Part shown: positions 9,066-19,428 of the stretch, in pieces | Numbering within the stretch: position 1 is the first letter of the stretch | Layout of the letters: each line of letters begins with the position of its first letter | From: Pontibacillus sp. HMF3514 | GTDB taxonomy: Bacteria > Bacillota > Bacilli > Bacillales > BH030062 | Length of the DNA: 64,000 nucleotides | Direction: 5' to 3' | Assembly (NCBI RefSeq): GCF_009858175.1 | Contig: NZ_CP047393.1 | Location: 3,410,001-3,474,000, forward strand | The notes under the pieces: generated by a model | The model's input: the letters and a program-made list of their open reading frames with translations, nothing else | What the model was told of the DNA's origin: nothing | The model's database searches: none | Program-made: the position numbers and the translations under genes

Positions 9066-10564
9066 TTATTTTGTAGCTTTCTCTACTTCAGAAAAAGAAA
9101 TCGTCACAGGAAACTGATGGCGATCGTCCCCGTTCTTTCTTATCTTATACCACTGATATGTCCCATCTTCTGTATACATACTATAGTATAGCCAATCACC
9201 ATGAATCATGACCGAACCTCCATAACCATTAGCGTCTAGTTCTTCATGAACAGTCCCATCAAGGGAGTACATATTCAGGCTACCATTTTCACGACTAATA
9301 TAGTAAACACGTTCATCTGAGATATTAAAGCCTATCATAGACTTATCTAATACTTTCTCCTGCTGGCTTCCGTCCAAGTTCATTTTATAGAGATGATTTT
9401 GATCAAACTCATTCACATAGTACATTTCACCCTCGTACACAGCATAATAAGTTACCATGTCTGATGTAAGTTTCATCTTCTGGATTCCATCCGTTTTAAT
9501 ACGATAGAAGCCACCACTCTTCGAATCTACATAATAAACCCAACCTTGGTGAACTGCAGAGGTAAACGGTGAGCTTGTTTCTGTAATTTTGACTAACTGT
9601 GATCCATCAGTTTTCGCTTTATAAATCGCTTCTTTTTCAGGATTTGTGTAATACATCCAGTCATCAACTACATGCAAATACATGGCAGGTGCGTTAACAA
9701 GCTTTTGGCGGCCTGATCCATCCTTCTTAATCTTATAAATCGATAAGTTGTCTTGTGCATTTGAATAATAAATCCAATCACCAATCACATTTAAAAAGGC
9801 AACATTATTCTCTTGATCGGACGCTACGCGGTTCACATATCGTTCATTCTCAGAAACCTTCCAAATACCAGCGTCACCAAAGTAAACCCAATCGCCTGAT
9901 TTAGCAAAGTTCCCGCTATTGATGATATTTGATAGCTTGTTACCGTACTCATGGGGAACAAATGCTTCATTTAAATGACGTGCAAGGAATGCCGAGAATT
10001 CTTGTCTAGTAATATTCTTTTTCGGGCGGAATGTACCATCTGGATAACCGATTGTAATGCGATTACTAGCCAAAGCTGAAATATAAGCTTTTGCCCAATG
10101 ACTGTCTTTCACATCAGTAAACGTGATATCATCTTGACCTTCTAAATCATAAGCCTCTGATAAAATTTTCGCCATTTGAGCGCGAGTTAAAGATGCTTTG
10201 GGAGCAAACTTTCCTCCCCCAACTCCGTCAATAATTTCGAGTTCTTTCGCTTTGGCGATCTCTTTATAACCTGAGAACCCTTTTGGAACATCCGTGAAGT
10301 TTGGATCTTGCACTTCTGATAGATCTACATGCATCTCACGGATAATCATACGCACCGCATCTACCCTCTTAATTTCTGCTAGTGGTTTAAATGTAGTTTC
10401 AGAAAAACCATTGATAACCTCTAAGTTATGTAAATACTGAATTTCCTCTTCAAATCGAACTAAATCTTGAAAGGTATTCGTTTTTCAGCTTCTACATTTG
10501 GTAGATCAGTATGAAAAACAGCTAAAAAGACTAGCATACCTAAAATGATACTTCTGACATTCAT
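9066..10564 (-). pseudogene. SLH-domain surface protein with beta-propeller (DUF5050-like), frameshifted after the signal peptide
   Basis: The intact downstream frame (9066-10355 and back to about 10480) encodes SLH motifs followed by a repetitive DUF5050-like propeller with many WVYYSN/DWMYYTNP-type strands (about 130-429 of the open part). SLH motifs include FTDVPKGFSGYKEIAKAKEL, GKFAPKASLTRAQM and FRPKKNITRQEF. Upstream, ATG at 10564 after GGGAGAG encodes a clean signal peptide (MNVRSIILGMLVFLAVFHTD) that stops after EKRIPFKI. The signal-peptide frame and the first SLH motif (FQDLVRFEEEIQYLHNLEVI) are out of register by one base at an A5 run (plus-strand T5, 10481-10485). Adding one A would restore a single secreted protein with three SLH motifs. 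It may be a true pseudogene, a phase-variable tract or a sequencing error. Family role: SLH domains anchor proteins to pyruvylated wall polymer. Confidence 0.8.
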
Positions 10565-10710
10565 GTTGTTAAAACTCTCCCACTTCTTTGTAATATTTTT
10601 GTTACATTTTGATGCGAAATCTATTTTACGTGTGAATGAGATTTGATTATATAGTAATCTAATTGTAATAAAGTAATATAATTCCAGGAATAACGTTTTT
10701 TAAGCAATAT

Positions 10711-10741
10711 AAAACCCCGCTCCTCAGTAGGAACGGGGTTT
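10711..10741 (-). terminator. Intrinsic terminator after inhA
   Basis: The minus-strand hairpin AAACCCCGTTCC / GGAGCGGGGTTTT lies 12 bases after the inhA stop codon, with a short T run after it. Confidence 0.85.
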
Positions 10742-10752
10742 CAATAAGTTTC

Positions 10753-13128
10753 CTATTTAAATATTAACACCTGACCAACAGTACCATCATCACTCTGACC
10801 AACAACACGGAACTTCAGACCATAGTTTGTAACGTTACGTCCGGCATCTAATAATCCAGCATTAGAGTAGTCAGCACTGTCATCAAACAATGGAGTACGT
10901 TGAGTGAAATTATCTGTCAGCGAAAAGCCATACAGTTGTGTGTAATCTAAGAACATCTTTTCAGTCATTTCATAGTTAAAGGCAGCATCATGTACTTGGT
11001 AACGTGTGGATGCTACAGCACCATCACTCCAATAATTTGTGTGCTGATCGGCATCAACAACACCTACAAAACCATCACCCGGGTGCACGCCAGTCCAGTT
11101 GTTATCATAAGCTTTATCGACGTACCAAACAACAAGACCAGAATCGAAGGACATGAGACTTGCTCCGCGTCGGATGTTTGCAAGACCTTCGTCCACACCA
11201 TTATGAGATCTCCACTCTAATAAATAGTAGTGTTCTGATTCGAACTTTCCTGTATCTTTTGTAAATCCATTCAGACTAAAGCTAGATTCTCCTTCTGCAT
11301 CGTCCGTAACAACAGCACTGCCGTCTACAGAGATAACAATATCATCTGCATAGAAACCAGGGTTTGCAACATAAGGATCTGTCCAATAGTTGAATTCTAA
11401 TACTACTTCTTGACCTGAGTAAGCAGAAAGATCAAATGAAGCATCTACCCAACCATCAGAACTTCCTGTAATACCAAAACCAGGGTTTTGACCGTATGGA
11501 TTTTCAGTAGTTGTGATATTCCCTGCAATAGATTCTCCATTTACTTTAACAGATGCATAATCCCAATCTGTCTCAATATCATACCAAGCTTTAAATGCTA
11601 GTTCGGCATTTCCTGCATTGGTCAAATCTAATGTGTAAGTCATAGAGTTGTCAAGATAATTACCACTTCCGCTAAAGTATTCTAACTCACCACTTACAGG
11701 TGTGTTAACAACATTCACTTTATTTGGCAATTCAACTTTCACTACATCATTATTAGCACCTTTTGTGGATGCTTCATCTAAAAGGAATGAAGTACCTTCT
11801 GAAGTCACATCATCACTGTGAATCGAACTTCCAGTTAACCAATTTCCTTTTGACCCTTCATTATCAACAACGGCTGAAGCCTGTAGCATTTCCTTCATAT
11901 ACGGACTGAACCCAGTTGGCATTGTTCCTGGAACCTTTCCTGCCCAACTACCGCTTGACATGATAGACCAGTAGCTTACAGGCTCACCTGCTCCAGTGTA
12001 TTGTGTGTCGTACTCATCTGGCAGACCTAAATCATGACCAAATTCGTGGGCCATAACACCAACTGCACCATCTTCAGGTTCAATTGTGTAATCGTAAGCT
12101 GCTAGATTACGACCCCAATAATCTACTTTTGACCTTGTTTTATCAATAGTAAATACTCCACCTAAATTCCAGCGGTGAGACCAGATCGCATCAGATCCTA
12201 GTTTCCCTCCACCTGCTTCTTCACCTACACCAGCATGAATAATCATCAAATGATCAATTAGACCATCTGGCTCAAGATAGTTCCCATCACCATCTAAATC
12301 ATATCGATCCCACTGGTCATAGTCTTCTAGTTTTACTTTACGGTCAGCTGCCGCTGCGAGTAATGCTTCCTTAACTAATGCTCTTGGATTTGCATCATTT
12401 CCAGTATCATCATTACCTCCATAAGCCGCTGCTGGCTGACTAGCCGTGTACCAACCAGCTACTTCACCTTCTACAGAATAACTGCCACCAGACTGTTGTT
12501 CATAATATTGCTTCATCGAAACGTATGTTTTTCCATCCGGTCCAGTCCAACCACCTGTTCCAAAAAGCATGTCCTGATAGTGTTCACGAGAATATGCGTC
12601 TTCACCTTCATAATACATGTCTGTCTCATCAGGACTCATTTTGTTATGTGGGCGATCAGGATAATCTATTAAAATGGCTAAAACTTTATCTGTTCTCTTT
12701 TCACCATTCCAAACCTCTTCCTGAACTGAATTTACATCAGTAGTTTGTCCAAGTTTATTTCCGTTTCCACTTGTTAAGCTACTATTATCCATTGCGTTTA
12801 ACAACTTACCACGGTTATCTTTTTCGTTTTCATATAACTCTCCGATCTCTTTCTCTGCTCCCTCAGCCTTATTACGTAAGTATTTATTTAAAGCTTTCTC
12901 CGCTTCAGCTGGAGATGCGTTCTGAGCAATCTTCCCTTCATCTTTCAACATCTCAATCAACCGCTCATCATTGGCAACCCCTAAATCAAAAGGTGAACCC
13001 TCATGTGAGTGCGAATGATGTAGATCATGCTCCACATCCGCAGTAGTTTTCGCTAGACCACTAGTACTAAGAGGTCCAACCGCAATAGCTAGTGCTAAAG
13101 CTGAAGTTATCCATTTGTTCTTTTTCAA
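10753..13128 (-). CDS. inhA: Immune inhibitor A, secreted M6-family zinc metalloprotease
   Basis: 791 residues, the usual size for InhA. TTG start six bases after GGAGGAAG. Signal peptide (MKKNKWITSALALAIAVG, cut near LAK), a His-rich prosegment (HHSHSHEG), then the catalytic domain. The zinc site HEFGHDLGLPDEYD at about residues 360-373 has the two His of HExxH and the third-ligand region of M6 peptidases. A Ca-binding-like DQWDRYDLDGDGNYLEPDG segment precedes it. The C-terminal half holds a jelly-roll MAM-like domain and the conserved VVWYVDKAYDNNWTGVHPGDG region. In Bacillus these enzymes degrade host or environmental proteins and antimicrobial peptides. It is divergent from a subtilase gene 261 bases away, so this is a small exoprotease locus. 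Confidence 0.95.
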   Translation of the reverse strand: MKKNKWITSALALAIAVGPLSTSGLAKTTADVEHDLHHSHSHEGSPFDLGVANDERLIEMLKDEGKIAQNASPAEAEKALNKYLRNKAEGAEKEIGELYENEKDNRGKLLNAMDNSSLTSGNGNKLGQTTDVNSVQEEVWNGEKRTDKVLAILIDYPDRPHNKMSPDETDMYYEGEDAYSREHYQDMLFGTGGWTGPDGKTYVSMKQYYEQQSGGSYSVEGEVAGWYTASQPAAAYGGNDDTGNDANPRALVKEALLAAAADRKVKLEDYDQWDRYDLDGDGNYLEPDGLIDHLMIIHAGVGEEAGGGKLGSDAIWSHRWNLGGVFTIDKTRSKVDYWGRNLAAYDYTIEPEDGAVGVMAHEFGHDLGLPDEYDTQYTGAGEPVSYWSIMSSGSWAGKVPGTMPTGFSPYMKEMLQASAVVDNEGSKGNWLTGSSIHSDDVTSEGTSFLLDEASTKGANNDVVKVELPNKVNVVNTPVSGELEYFSGSGNYLDNSMTYTLDLTNAGNAELAFKAWYDIETDWDYASVKVNGESIAGNITTTENPYGQNPGFGITGSSDGWVDASFDLSAYSGQEVVLEFNYWTDPYVANPGFYADDIVISVDGSAVVTDDAEGESSFSLNGFTKDTGKFESEHYYLLEWRSHNGVDEGLANIRRGASLMSFDSGLVVWYVDKAYDNNWTGVHPGDGFVGVVDADQHTNYWSDGAVASTRYQVHDAAFNYEMTEKMFLDYTQLYGFSLTDNFTQRTPLFDDSADYSNAGLLDAGRNVTNYGLKFRVVGQSDDGTVGQVLIFK

Positions 13129-13389
13129 AAGTTTCTTCCTCCCTCAAAAGTCTCATTTTTATAACACTACTATAACTATAATGATATTTTCTGAATAATC
13201 AATTCTTTCTACAAAAGTAGTGTTTAACCGCTATTTACTTACTAATACTTATTCAAAGCAATGAAATATTTGTCAAAATATGACGTAAATTAACTTGATT
13301 TTGGAAAATTAAAAAAAGTAGAAGGATAATAGCAAAATATCTCGAAATAAAGTTACGTGTATTAAAAAACATTCACAGGGAGGAAGAAC

Positions 13390-14877
13390 ATGAAGAAATT
13401 TTTAGCGGTTTTGATGAGTTTAGTGGTTATCCTAGGAATGGCTTCTCCGTCAATGGGTAGTGCCGAGGAAGGTACTACGAAATTCACAGTAGTCTTTAAG
13501 GATAGTAGCATTTCTGAAAATGCTAAACAGGCAATAAAAGACCTAGGAGGAACGATTATATATAAAGTTCCGGAAATTGGTCTTGTACAAGTAGAAGCAC
13601 CGGTTGGTTTTGCCAAAAATGCAATTAACAATAGTTTAATTGTTGCCGCCAATCCTTCACTTACTTATGAATTGCCGAACACTAAATCAATTGAATTAGA
13701 TTCTAATGAAAGTCTTACTGATCAAGCAGTACTCTTTGATACATTTCAGTGGGATATCAAACGACTTACAAATAATGGAGCTACATTTGAAGACCATAGT
13801 GGAAGCCATGATGTGGTAGTAGGAGTTATTGACTCCGGTATCGACTTACACCATCCAGATGTTCAAAAGAACCTACTTCCAGGCTCTAAAAACTTTGTCC
13901 CAGCTGGAGGAATCTACGGTGTAGACACTTCTGAGACAGGTGATGTAAATGATGTTCAAGACCGTAATGGCCATGGTACTCACGTTGCAGGAAGTATCGC
14001 TGGTAACGGTGCTATGCTAGGTGTTGCACCAGATGTTGGTTTCAAAGCTTACCGTGTGTTTGGTGCGGAAGGTGGAGCATATAGCACTTGGATTATGGAT
14101 GCAATCGTTGCAGCAGCAAATGATGGAGTAAATGTTATTAACATGAGCTTAGGTGGTATTTACTCAAAAGGTCAGGTTTATTATAACGACCCTGTATCTG
14201 GTGAAAGAGTCCGTTTAGGTCACGATATCGCAGAATACGTTGCTTACATGCGTGCTGCTAAATATGCAGAAAGCAAAGGTGCATTAATTGTATCTTCTGC
14301 TGGTAACGATGCGATTGATGCTAAGAGTCCTAAGACTGTAACAGAGTTAGCTAATGAGGATTACGGTGAATTAGGATACGAATTCCAAGGTGCAAGCATT
14401 TATGCTCCAGCTGATATTCCAAACGTTGTAACGGTTTCAGCTACTGGTCCACAAGATGAATTGGCTCTTTACTCTACTTATGGTAATGGTTACGTGGACG
14501 TAGCAGCACCGGGTGGTAACTATGAAACGTATATGCAATACCTAATTGAAGGGCGATTTGGTGAATATCTTGATCAACAGTTATATATTCATGAATTTGC
14601 ATTTAGTACAGTCCCAGTAATAACTGAAGTTTTAAATGAAAATGGTAATATAATTGATTATAAATATGAGAGACCTAGTTACGGTTGGAAGGTCGGTACT
14701 TCAATGGCTTCTCCAAAAGTAGCAGCAATCGCAGCTCTTTTATACGATGAGCATGAAGGTGTATCACCAAGAACAGTAAAGGTTATGCTTCAACAAACAG
14801 CTGAAGACATTGGTGCTGAAGGACACGATGAAAAATTCGGGCATGGTCTAACAACCGTTTACTCAGCATTTGAATAA
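13390..14877 (+). CDS. Secreted subtilisin-family serine protease (S8)
   Basis: 495 residues. ATG follows GGGAGGAAGAAC. A signal peptide (MKKFLAVLMSLVVILGMASP) and a propeptide resembling inhibitor I9 (TKFTVVFKDSSISENAKQAI) precede the catalytic domain. The triad is complete: Asp in VVGVIDSGIDLHHPD (about 148), His in RNGHGTHVAG (about 197) and Ser in GTSMASPKVAA (about 438). The oxyanion Asn lies in SSAGND. There is an insertion of about 50 residues between the Asn and Ser blocks (14510-14690) that looks more AT-rich. No anchor or C-terminal domain is present, so release to the medium is likely. Divergent from inhA. Confidence 0.93.
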   Translation: MKKFLAVLMSLVVILGMASPSMGSAEEGTTKFTVVFKDSSISENAKQAIKDLGGTIIYKVPEIGLVQVEAPVGFAKNAINNSLIVAANPSLTYELPNTKSIELDSNESLTDQAVLFDTFQWDIKRLTNNGATFEDHSGSHDVVVGVIDSGIDLHHPDVQKNLLPGSKNFVPAGGIYGVDTSETGDVNDVQDRNGHGTHVAGSIAGNGAMLGVAPDVGFKAYRVFGAEGGAYSTWIMDAIVAAANDGVNVINMSLGGIYSKGQVYYNDPVSGERVRLGHDIAEYVAYMRAAKYAESKGALIVSSAGNDAIDAKSPKTVTELANEDYGELGYEFQGASIYAPADIPNVVTVSATGPQDELALYSTYGNGYVDVAAPGGNYETYMQYLIEGRFGEYLDQQLYIHEFAFSTVPVITEVLNENGNIIDYKYERPSYGWKVGTSMASPKVAAIAALLYDEHEGVSPRTVKVMLQQTAEDIGAEGHDEKFGHGLTTVYSAFE

Positions 14878-14884
14878 GAATTTG

Positions 14885-14918
14885 AAAAAACCCTCTCCTA
14901 CTTACGGAGAGGGTTTTT
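14885..14918 (+). terminator. Bidirectional intrinsic terminator between subtilase and chemoreceptor
   Basis: AAAAAACCCTCTCC / GGAGAGGGTTTTT is a near-perfect hairpin with A and T runs on both sides. It lies 8 bases past the subtilase stop and before the convergent chemoreceptor stop. Confidence 0.88.
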
Positions 14919-14974
14919 CATTTCATATAGCAGAGAAAGAATCACTGATAACAGCAGCTCCTTCATAACAATCC

Positions 14975-16762
14975 TTACATTTTAAACTTACTAGCCATGC
15001 CCTGCAGCTCCTGGGCCTGCTCAGCCAACTGCTGCGTAGCTCCCGAAACTTCTTCCATTGAAGCATTTTGTTCCTCTGCCGCACTCGCAACTTCCTGCGT
15101 AGCTCCTGACGCTTCTTGTGTAATGCTTGTAATGGTATCCATGGCATTGGTTAGATTCTCAGTTCCACTATTGATCGTTTCTACTGAGTTACTCACTTCA
15201 CTCATTTGATTAGCAATATCTGTAATAGATTGATGGATCTTTTCAAAAGTTTGGCCTGCGTGGTTTACAACATCCATCCCATCTTTTACAGCTTGTTCAC
15301 CTTCACCCATGGAATTCACAGCATCCTCCGTACTTACCTGAATATCTTTAATTAATCCGCTGATTTCTTGAGCTGAATTATTCGATTGCTCGGCAAGTTT
15401 CCTCACCTCATCAGCTACTACAGCAAAGCCTTTACCGTGCTCCCCTGCTCTAGCCGCTTCTATAGCAGCATTCAAAGCTAGTAGATTTGTCTGTTCTGCA
15501 ATATCCGTAATTAATGAAACAATCGAACCAATCTCATTGGATTTTTCATTCAGTGAACCAATAACCTTACCTGTACTTTCTGCATTCTCACTAATAATGC
15601 TCATTTGCTCAATCGCCTGCTGGATATTCTCTTTTCCATCACTCGCTTGATTGGCCGTTTCCATTGAAGATTCATGAACTCGGTCCACTACACGATGAAT
15701 TTTTCCAACATCATCATATATTGTACGAACCAATTCTGATGACTCTTCTACTTTACTGTTTTGATCCTCAGCACCACTAGAAACATTTTGTATAGAGCTT
15801 GCAATTTGTTCAGATGCTGTAGAGGTTTCAGCTGCATTTGCACTTAACTGTTCAGAAGATGCAGCCACTTGCTCTGATGTTTCTAAAACATTTGAAACAA
15901 GCTCTTTTAGGCTGATGACCATGGCATTATAGCTTCCTGCAAGTCTACCAATCTCATCGTTACTTTTAACCTGGAGCGTATCCATTGATAGGTCTCCATT
16001 TGCAACATTAGCCATTCCTTCATTAACCTTATTAAGATTTTTGCTAATTCGAGAGATATAGAAGAAAACAAAGCTTAATGCGACTAGTAACGCTACTCCT
16101 GCAATAATTAACGTATTTGTTTTAACACCATCTCGGATAAGTCCAGCAAGCTTATACATGCTGAAGTCCATTCCTAAGACACCAATAACTTCTCCATCTT
16201 TTGTTACGGTTTTAGCTAGTGTGATCGTTGATTTACCAGTACCTGTATCACGATATGGTTCCGTATAAATCACCTTACCATCAGCTTCCATAGCTTGGGT
16301 GTACCATTCACGCTGACGAGGATCGAACTTATTTAAGTTGACCTCTTCAGGCGGAATGTTTGATAAGTAGAATTCCCCTTTTTCAGCAGTAGCTAAGTAA
16401 AGATTAATAATGTAATCACTTTCACCGGCAAGGTTATTCAGATGATCCTCATAGAACTCTGTTTTCTGAGGATCGTTAACACTTGGCATGTTCGAAATAC
16501 TATTTTCAACTTCATTAGGAAAATCATAGTTCTTATAGTCGATCTCTGAGCTTTCTCCAATAGAAGAGAGCATCTTTTCATGTTCCTGAAAAACCTCTTC
16601 AACCTTATCGCTATTCTCCTCTAATACATCTTTTGGAATAATGGCTTGACCTAAAATACTGGTATTATTATAAAAAATGAATCCTAGAATGGATATAGGT
16701 AATAGCAAAAGAACGGTCATGGCCACCATCATTTTCGTGCGAATGGATTTAAATAATTTCAT
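14975..16762 (-). CDS. Methyl-accepting chemotaxis protein with extracellular Cache domain
   Basis: 595 residues. Transmembrane helix 1 at about 9-31, an extracellular dCache-like sensor (about 45-205, with [14 protein letters not shown] and [12 protein letters not shown] typical of Cache), transmembrane helix 2 at about 215-236, a HAMP domain ([11 protein letters not shown]) and a methyl-accepting signalling domain. The conserved hairpin tip [19 protein letters not shown] and [15 protein letters not shown] are intact. It would relay ligand binding to CheA/CheW and the flagellar motor. The ligand is unknown; dCache receptors often bind amino acids or organic acids. It is a stand-alone gene ending in ASKFKM, with no CheR-tethering pentapeptide. 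Confidence 0.95.
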   Translation of the reverse strand: MKLFKSIRTKMMVAMTVLLLLPISILGFIFYNNTSILGQAIIPKDVLEENSDKVEEVFQEHEKMLSSIGESSEIDYKNYDFPNEVENSISNMPSVNDPQKTEFYEDHLNNLAGESDYIINLYLATAEKGEFYLSNIPPEEVNLNKFDPRQREWYTQAMEADGKVIYTEPYRDTGTGKSTITLAKTVTKDGEVIGVLGMDFSMYKLAGLIRDGVKTNTLIIAGVALLVALSFVFFYISRISKNLNKVNEGMANVANGDLSMDTLQVKSNDEIGRLAGSYNAMVISLKELVSNVLETSEQVAASSEQLSANAAETSTASEQIASSIQNVSSGAEDQNSKVEESSELVRTIYDDVGKIHRVVDRVHESSMETANQASDGKENIQQAIEQMSIISENAESTGKVIGSLNEKSNEIGSIVSLITDIAEQTNLLALNAAIEAARAGEHGKGFAVVADEVRKLAEQSNNSAQEISGLIKDIQVSTEDAVNSMGEGEQAVKDGMDVVNHAGQTFEKIHQSITDIANQMSEVSNSVETINSGTENLTNAMDTITSITQEASGATQEVASAAEEQNASMEEVSGATQQLAEQAQELQGMASKFKM

Positions 16763-16902
16763 TTCAAATTCCCCCTGTAGATCTCCATTTGAATCTTAGC
16801 AAAAACTTTTGGACACACTCGCCCCCTTCTTTAATTTTCTGAATATTACGGTTAATATCGTCATAAAATCAGAAATCTTTACTAATTTCGACATAAACGC
16901 AT

Positions 16903-16936
16903 AAAAAAAATCTCACTCTCTCAAAGAGGAGTGAGA
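16903..16936 (-). terminator. Intrinsic terminator after the symporter gene
   Basis: The minus-strand hairpin ATCTCACTCC / GAGTGAGAT runs into eight T residues. It lies directly after the symporter stop codon. Confidence 0.85.
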
Positions 16937-16943
16937 TCCGAAT

Positions 16944-18521
16944 TTATTTTGCAATGGCTTCTTGTTCAATTTCGCTACTTACACTCTTACTTTTATCCAG
17001 TACACTTACTGCTACAAAAACAATAGTTGAAAGTGGCAGCGCGTAGAATAACGGGTCAATATGCGTCCATGGGAATGCAAACAACGCATCTTTTCCAAAT
17101 ATAGCTTGAGATAAGCGAAACACACTGGATTCACTAACATGCATGAACAGGAATCCAAAAATACTTACACCAAAACCTGTCGCCATACTCGCGATTGCCG
17201 CGGCTTTTGTAGCGCCTTTCCAGAACAGTGCTCCCATAAGTGTTGGCAAGAATCCTGCAGCACAGATACCAAACCAAAATGCAGTTGCACGAGCAATGAC
17301 GCCACCTGGCATAAAGTAAGCTAAAATGATCGCTGCCGCTACGCCTACTAGAACTCCAATACGAGTCATCGCTTGACTGTTACCACCAAAACCTAGCGTT
17401 CTCATAATATCTTCTCCAAACGCTGAAGCTTGGAGGTGAATCAATGAACTGATCGTCGAGATTGCAGCAGACAATAACGTTAGGGTAAATAAGTAAATAA
17501 ACCAACCTGGCATAATGGCATTAATAAACTTTGGAATAACTAAATCAGAGTTTCCTCCTGCTGCAGCGATAGCAATCTGATTAGAGGTTTCCATAAAGTA
17601 CACATTGCTCAATGGACCAATCATGAAAGCTGCACCTGTCATGAAGAAGATGAAGATACCACCAATCAGTACGGAGCGATACAATGCTCGGTCATCTTTT
17701 ACCGTCATACAACGCATTGCTAACTGCGGTTGCGCTAGCACCCCGATTCCAACCCCCATAATGATCGTACTCACGAGCGTCCACCATAGTGGTGAACCAA
17801 GCACAGGCATACTGGTCCAGCCTTGGTGTCCACCTCCAACGAGCGAATCAGGCACCATGTTTTTCATTGCAGATAAAGCTGCGTGACCATCAACAATACC
17901 ACCAACAGCATTATACGTTACAACGAGGAAGACCATCATACCAATGAGCATGATGACTGCTCCAAATGCATCCGTGTACATAACCGCTTTGATTCCACCA
18001 CTGATTACGTACAAAGCTACGATTGCAGCAAGGACAAACAGCGCCACGTTGAAGTTAATCGATAGAGACTCCTGTAGGAAACGTCCTCCACCTATTAATA
18101 CAATACTCGTATAAGCAGGCATAAAAATAAAAATCATAGCTCCAGCAAACACCGTAATAAACTTCGAGTCAAACCGCTTCCCAAGCAAAGTGGGAAACGT
18201 CGAAACATCTAGTTTTAAAGAAAGTTTTCTTATACGAGTTCCAAATACAGCAAATGCAACAAAAATACCAAGAGCAATATTTAAGAATGCTAACCATAAG
18301 AGACCCATTCCGAAAATGGAACCTGCACCACCAAACCCAACAAGAGCTGATGTACTAATGAAGGTAGCTCCATAGGATAGAGCCATAATGACAGGGTTAA
18401 TGTTACGTCCCCCGACTAAGTAATCCGATTTCGTTGTCGTCTTTTTATATCCATAGTATGCTAGTCCACTCATAATACCGATGTACACGATACACAGTGG
18501 AATCAGTACGGCCATATTCAT
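16944..18521 (-). CDS. Sodium:solute symporter (SSF family)
   Basis: 525 residues with about 13 predicted membrane helices. The SSF signatures are visible: YYGYKKTTTKSDYLVGGRNI at the N-terminus, ALSYGATFISTSALVGFGGA in helix 2, and LYVISGGIKAVMYTDAFGAV in the centre (GG-x-AV-x-TD). It imports an unknown solute with Na+; relatives take up proline, pantothenate, acetate or other carboxylates. Its start overlaps the stop of the 38-codon gene upstream by four bases (ATGA), so the two are translationally coupled. No sensor domain is fused to it. The substrate cannot be inferred from neighbours. Confidence 0.92.
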   Translation of the reverse strand: MNMAVLIPLCIVYIGIMSGLAYYGYKKTTTKSDYLVGGRNINPVIMALSYGATFISTSALVGFGGAGSIFGMGLLWLAFLNIALGIFVAFAVFGTRIRKLSLKLDVSTFPTLLGKRFDSKFITVFAGAMIFIFMPAYTSIVLIGGGRFLQESLSINFNVALFVLAAIVALYVISGGIKAVMYTDAFGAVIMLIGMMVFLVVTYNAVGGIVDGHAALSAMKNMVPDSLVGGGHQGWTSMPVLGSPLWWTLVSTIIMGVGIGVLAQPQLAMRCMTVKDDRALYRSVLIGGIFIFFMTGAAFMIGPLSNVYFMETSNQIAIAAAGGNSDLVIPKFINAIMPGWFIYLFTLTLLSAAISTISSLIHLQASAFGEDIMRTLGFGGNSQAMTRIGVLVGVAAAIILAYFMPGGVIARATAFWFGICAAGFLPTLMGALFWKGATKAAAIASMATGFGVSIFGFLFMHVSESSVFRLSQAIFGKDALFAFPWTHIDPLFYALPLSTIVFVAVSVLDKSKSVSSEIEQEAIAK

Positions 18522-18634
18522 TCTTCATGACCTCCTTTATTCCACATTACAGCGCCATAAACCACACAACCAACCGCCGATAAAACCGTTAAGAGCCACA
18601 CAATAGCAATGGATGCACTTTCCATTCCTAACAT
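18518..18634 (-). CDS. Symporter small accessory protein (38 residues, one membrane helix)
   Basis: This gene is only 38 codons. It starts MLGMESASIAIVWLLTVL and ends VMWNKGGHEE, with one hydrophobic helix (about 9-30) and a short charged tail. AGGAGG lies eight bases before the ATG at 18634; an ATG at 18640 is possible but is too close to the ribosome binding site. Its TGA overlaps the ATG of the SSF symporter (ATGA). Families of single-helix accessory proteins encoded directly before SSF transporters are known in bacteria, so a structural or stabilising subunit of the symporter is likely. The match to that family is from memory of gene arrangement and size, not a search. Confidence 0.75.
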   Translation of the reverse strand: MLGMESASIAIVWLLTVLSAVGCVVYGAVMWNKGGHEE

Positions 18635-18748
18635 CTCCATCTCCTCCTCAAAAGTGATCTTATGACTTGGCCTAGCTGACATTAATGAAATCGCTTACAT
18701 TTTTAAGTGAGAGAAAACTCACTCCTTTCCTTAAAATTTTGTAGGGAT

Positions 18749-19228
18749 TTATTCAACTTCGATTTCTCGATTCAAACGGCAATATTGACCACCAAAGAAC
18801 GTAAGAGGCTCTCCTTCATCTTTTACGGCAATATCTTGCACCTCACCTATGTACAGCGTGTGGTCTCCTGCAGGGTGTGCATCATACACAGTACACATGA
18901 TATTGACTAATGAGTCTGATATAACTGGATATTCATGAATCCATTCAAACGGGATATCTTTTTTCTCTTTAACCTGACCAGCAAAATAATTGGACATATC
19001 TTGTTGTGCATCAGATAAAATGCTTACGGCAAACTTTCCTGATTCCTTAATTTTGTTATGCATGGTTGCATTGTGTCCTACCGAAACACAAATAAGTTGA
19101 GGATCCATAGAAACTGACATGAAAGCATTCGCTGTCATTCCATGTACATCATCACCACTTTTTGTTGTAACGACGGTTACTCCTGTTGCGAACTTCCCCA
19201 TTGCATTACGAAACGTACGTCCGTCCAT
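18749..19228 (-). CDS. Flavin reductase-like (FMN-binding split-barrel) protein
   Basis: 159 residues, matching the HpaC-like flavin reductase family in length and pattern: FRNAMGKFATGVTVVTT at the start, GMTANAFMSVSMDPQLICVS in the flavin-binding region, then FAVSIL and a C-terminal GGQYCRL. Such proteins use NAD(P)H to supply reduced FMN or FAD to two-component monooxygenases. No monooxygenase is adjacent, but an FMN-dependent LLM monooxygenase is encoded at 31.4 kb; a partnership is only a guess. The ATG at 19228 follows GAAAGGGGAGATCGT. Confidence 0.85.
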   Translation of the reverse strand: MDGRTFRNAMGKFATGVTVVTTKSGDDVHGMTANAFMSVSMDPQLICVSVGHNATMHNKIKESGKFAVSILSDAQQDMSNYFAGQVKEKKDIPFEWIHEYPVISDSLVNIMCTVYDAHPAGDHTLYIGEVQDIAVKDEGEPLTFFGGQYCRLNREIEVE

Positions 19229-19385
19229 ACGATCTCCCCTTTCGTTTCTTCAATCTTATTAGTTTTCTCCCTCAAATATTCGAGGATCAACCTTTTGTCT
19301 GAATATTTACATAATTTAAATGTACCATTTGTTGGTTGGTTTCTGAAATATGAATATTGTTGCTTATCTATATTAAAAAGATATA

Positions 19386-19427
19386 AAAGAAAAGCTGTCC
19401 CACTCTAATGAGAGGACAGCTCTTTTG
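19386..19427 (-). terminator. Intrinsic terminator after the HtrA-like protease gene
   Basis: The minus-strand hairpin AGAGCTGTCCTCTC / AGAGTGGGACAGCTTTTCTTTT starts next to the stop codon at 19429. Confidence 0.8.
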
Positions 19428-19428
19428 A

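Noticed and set aside
14923-15147. Second minus-strand frame inside the chemoreceptor 3' end
   Set aside because: It is a shadow of the repetitive methyl-accepting coiled-coil codons with no ribosome binding site.
18700-18722. Hairpin AGTGAG/CTCACT after the flavin reductase gene considered as a terminator
   Set aside because: The stem is only five or six pairs and the T run is short and interrupted.
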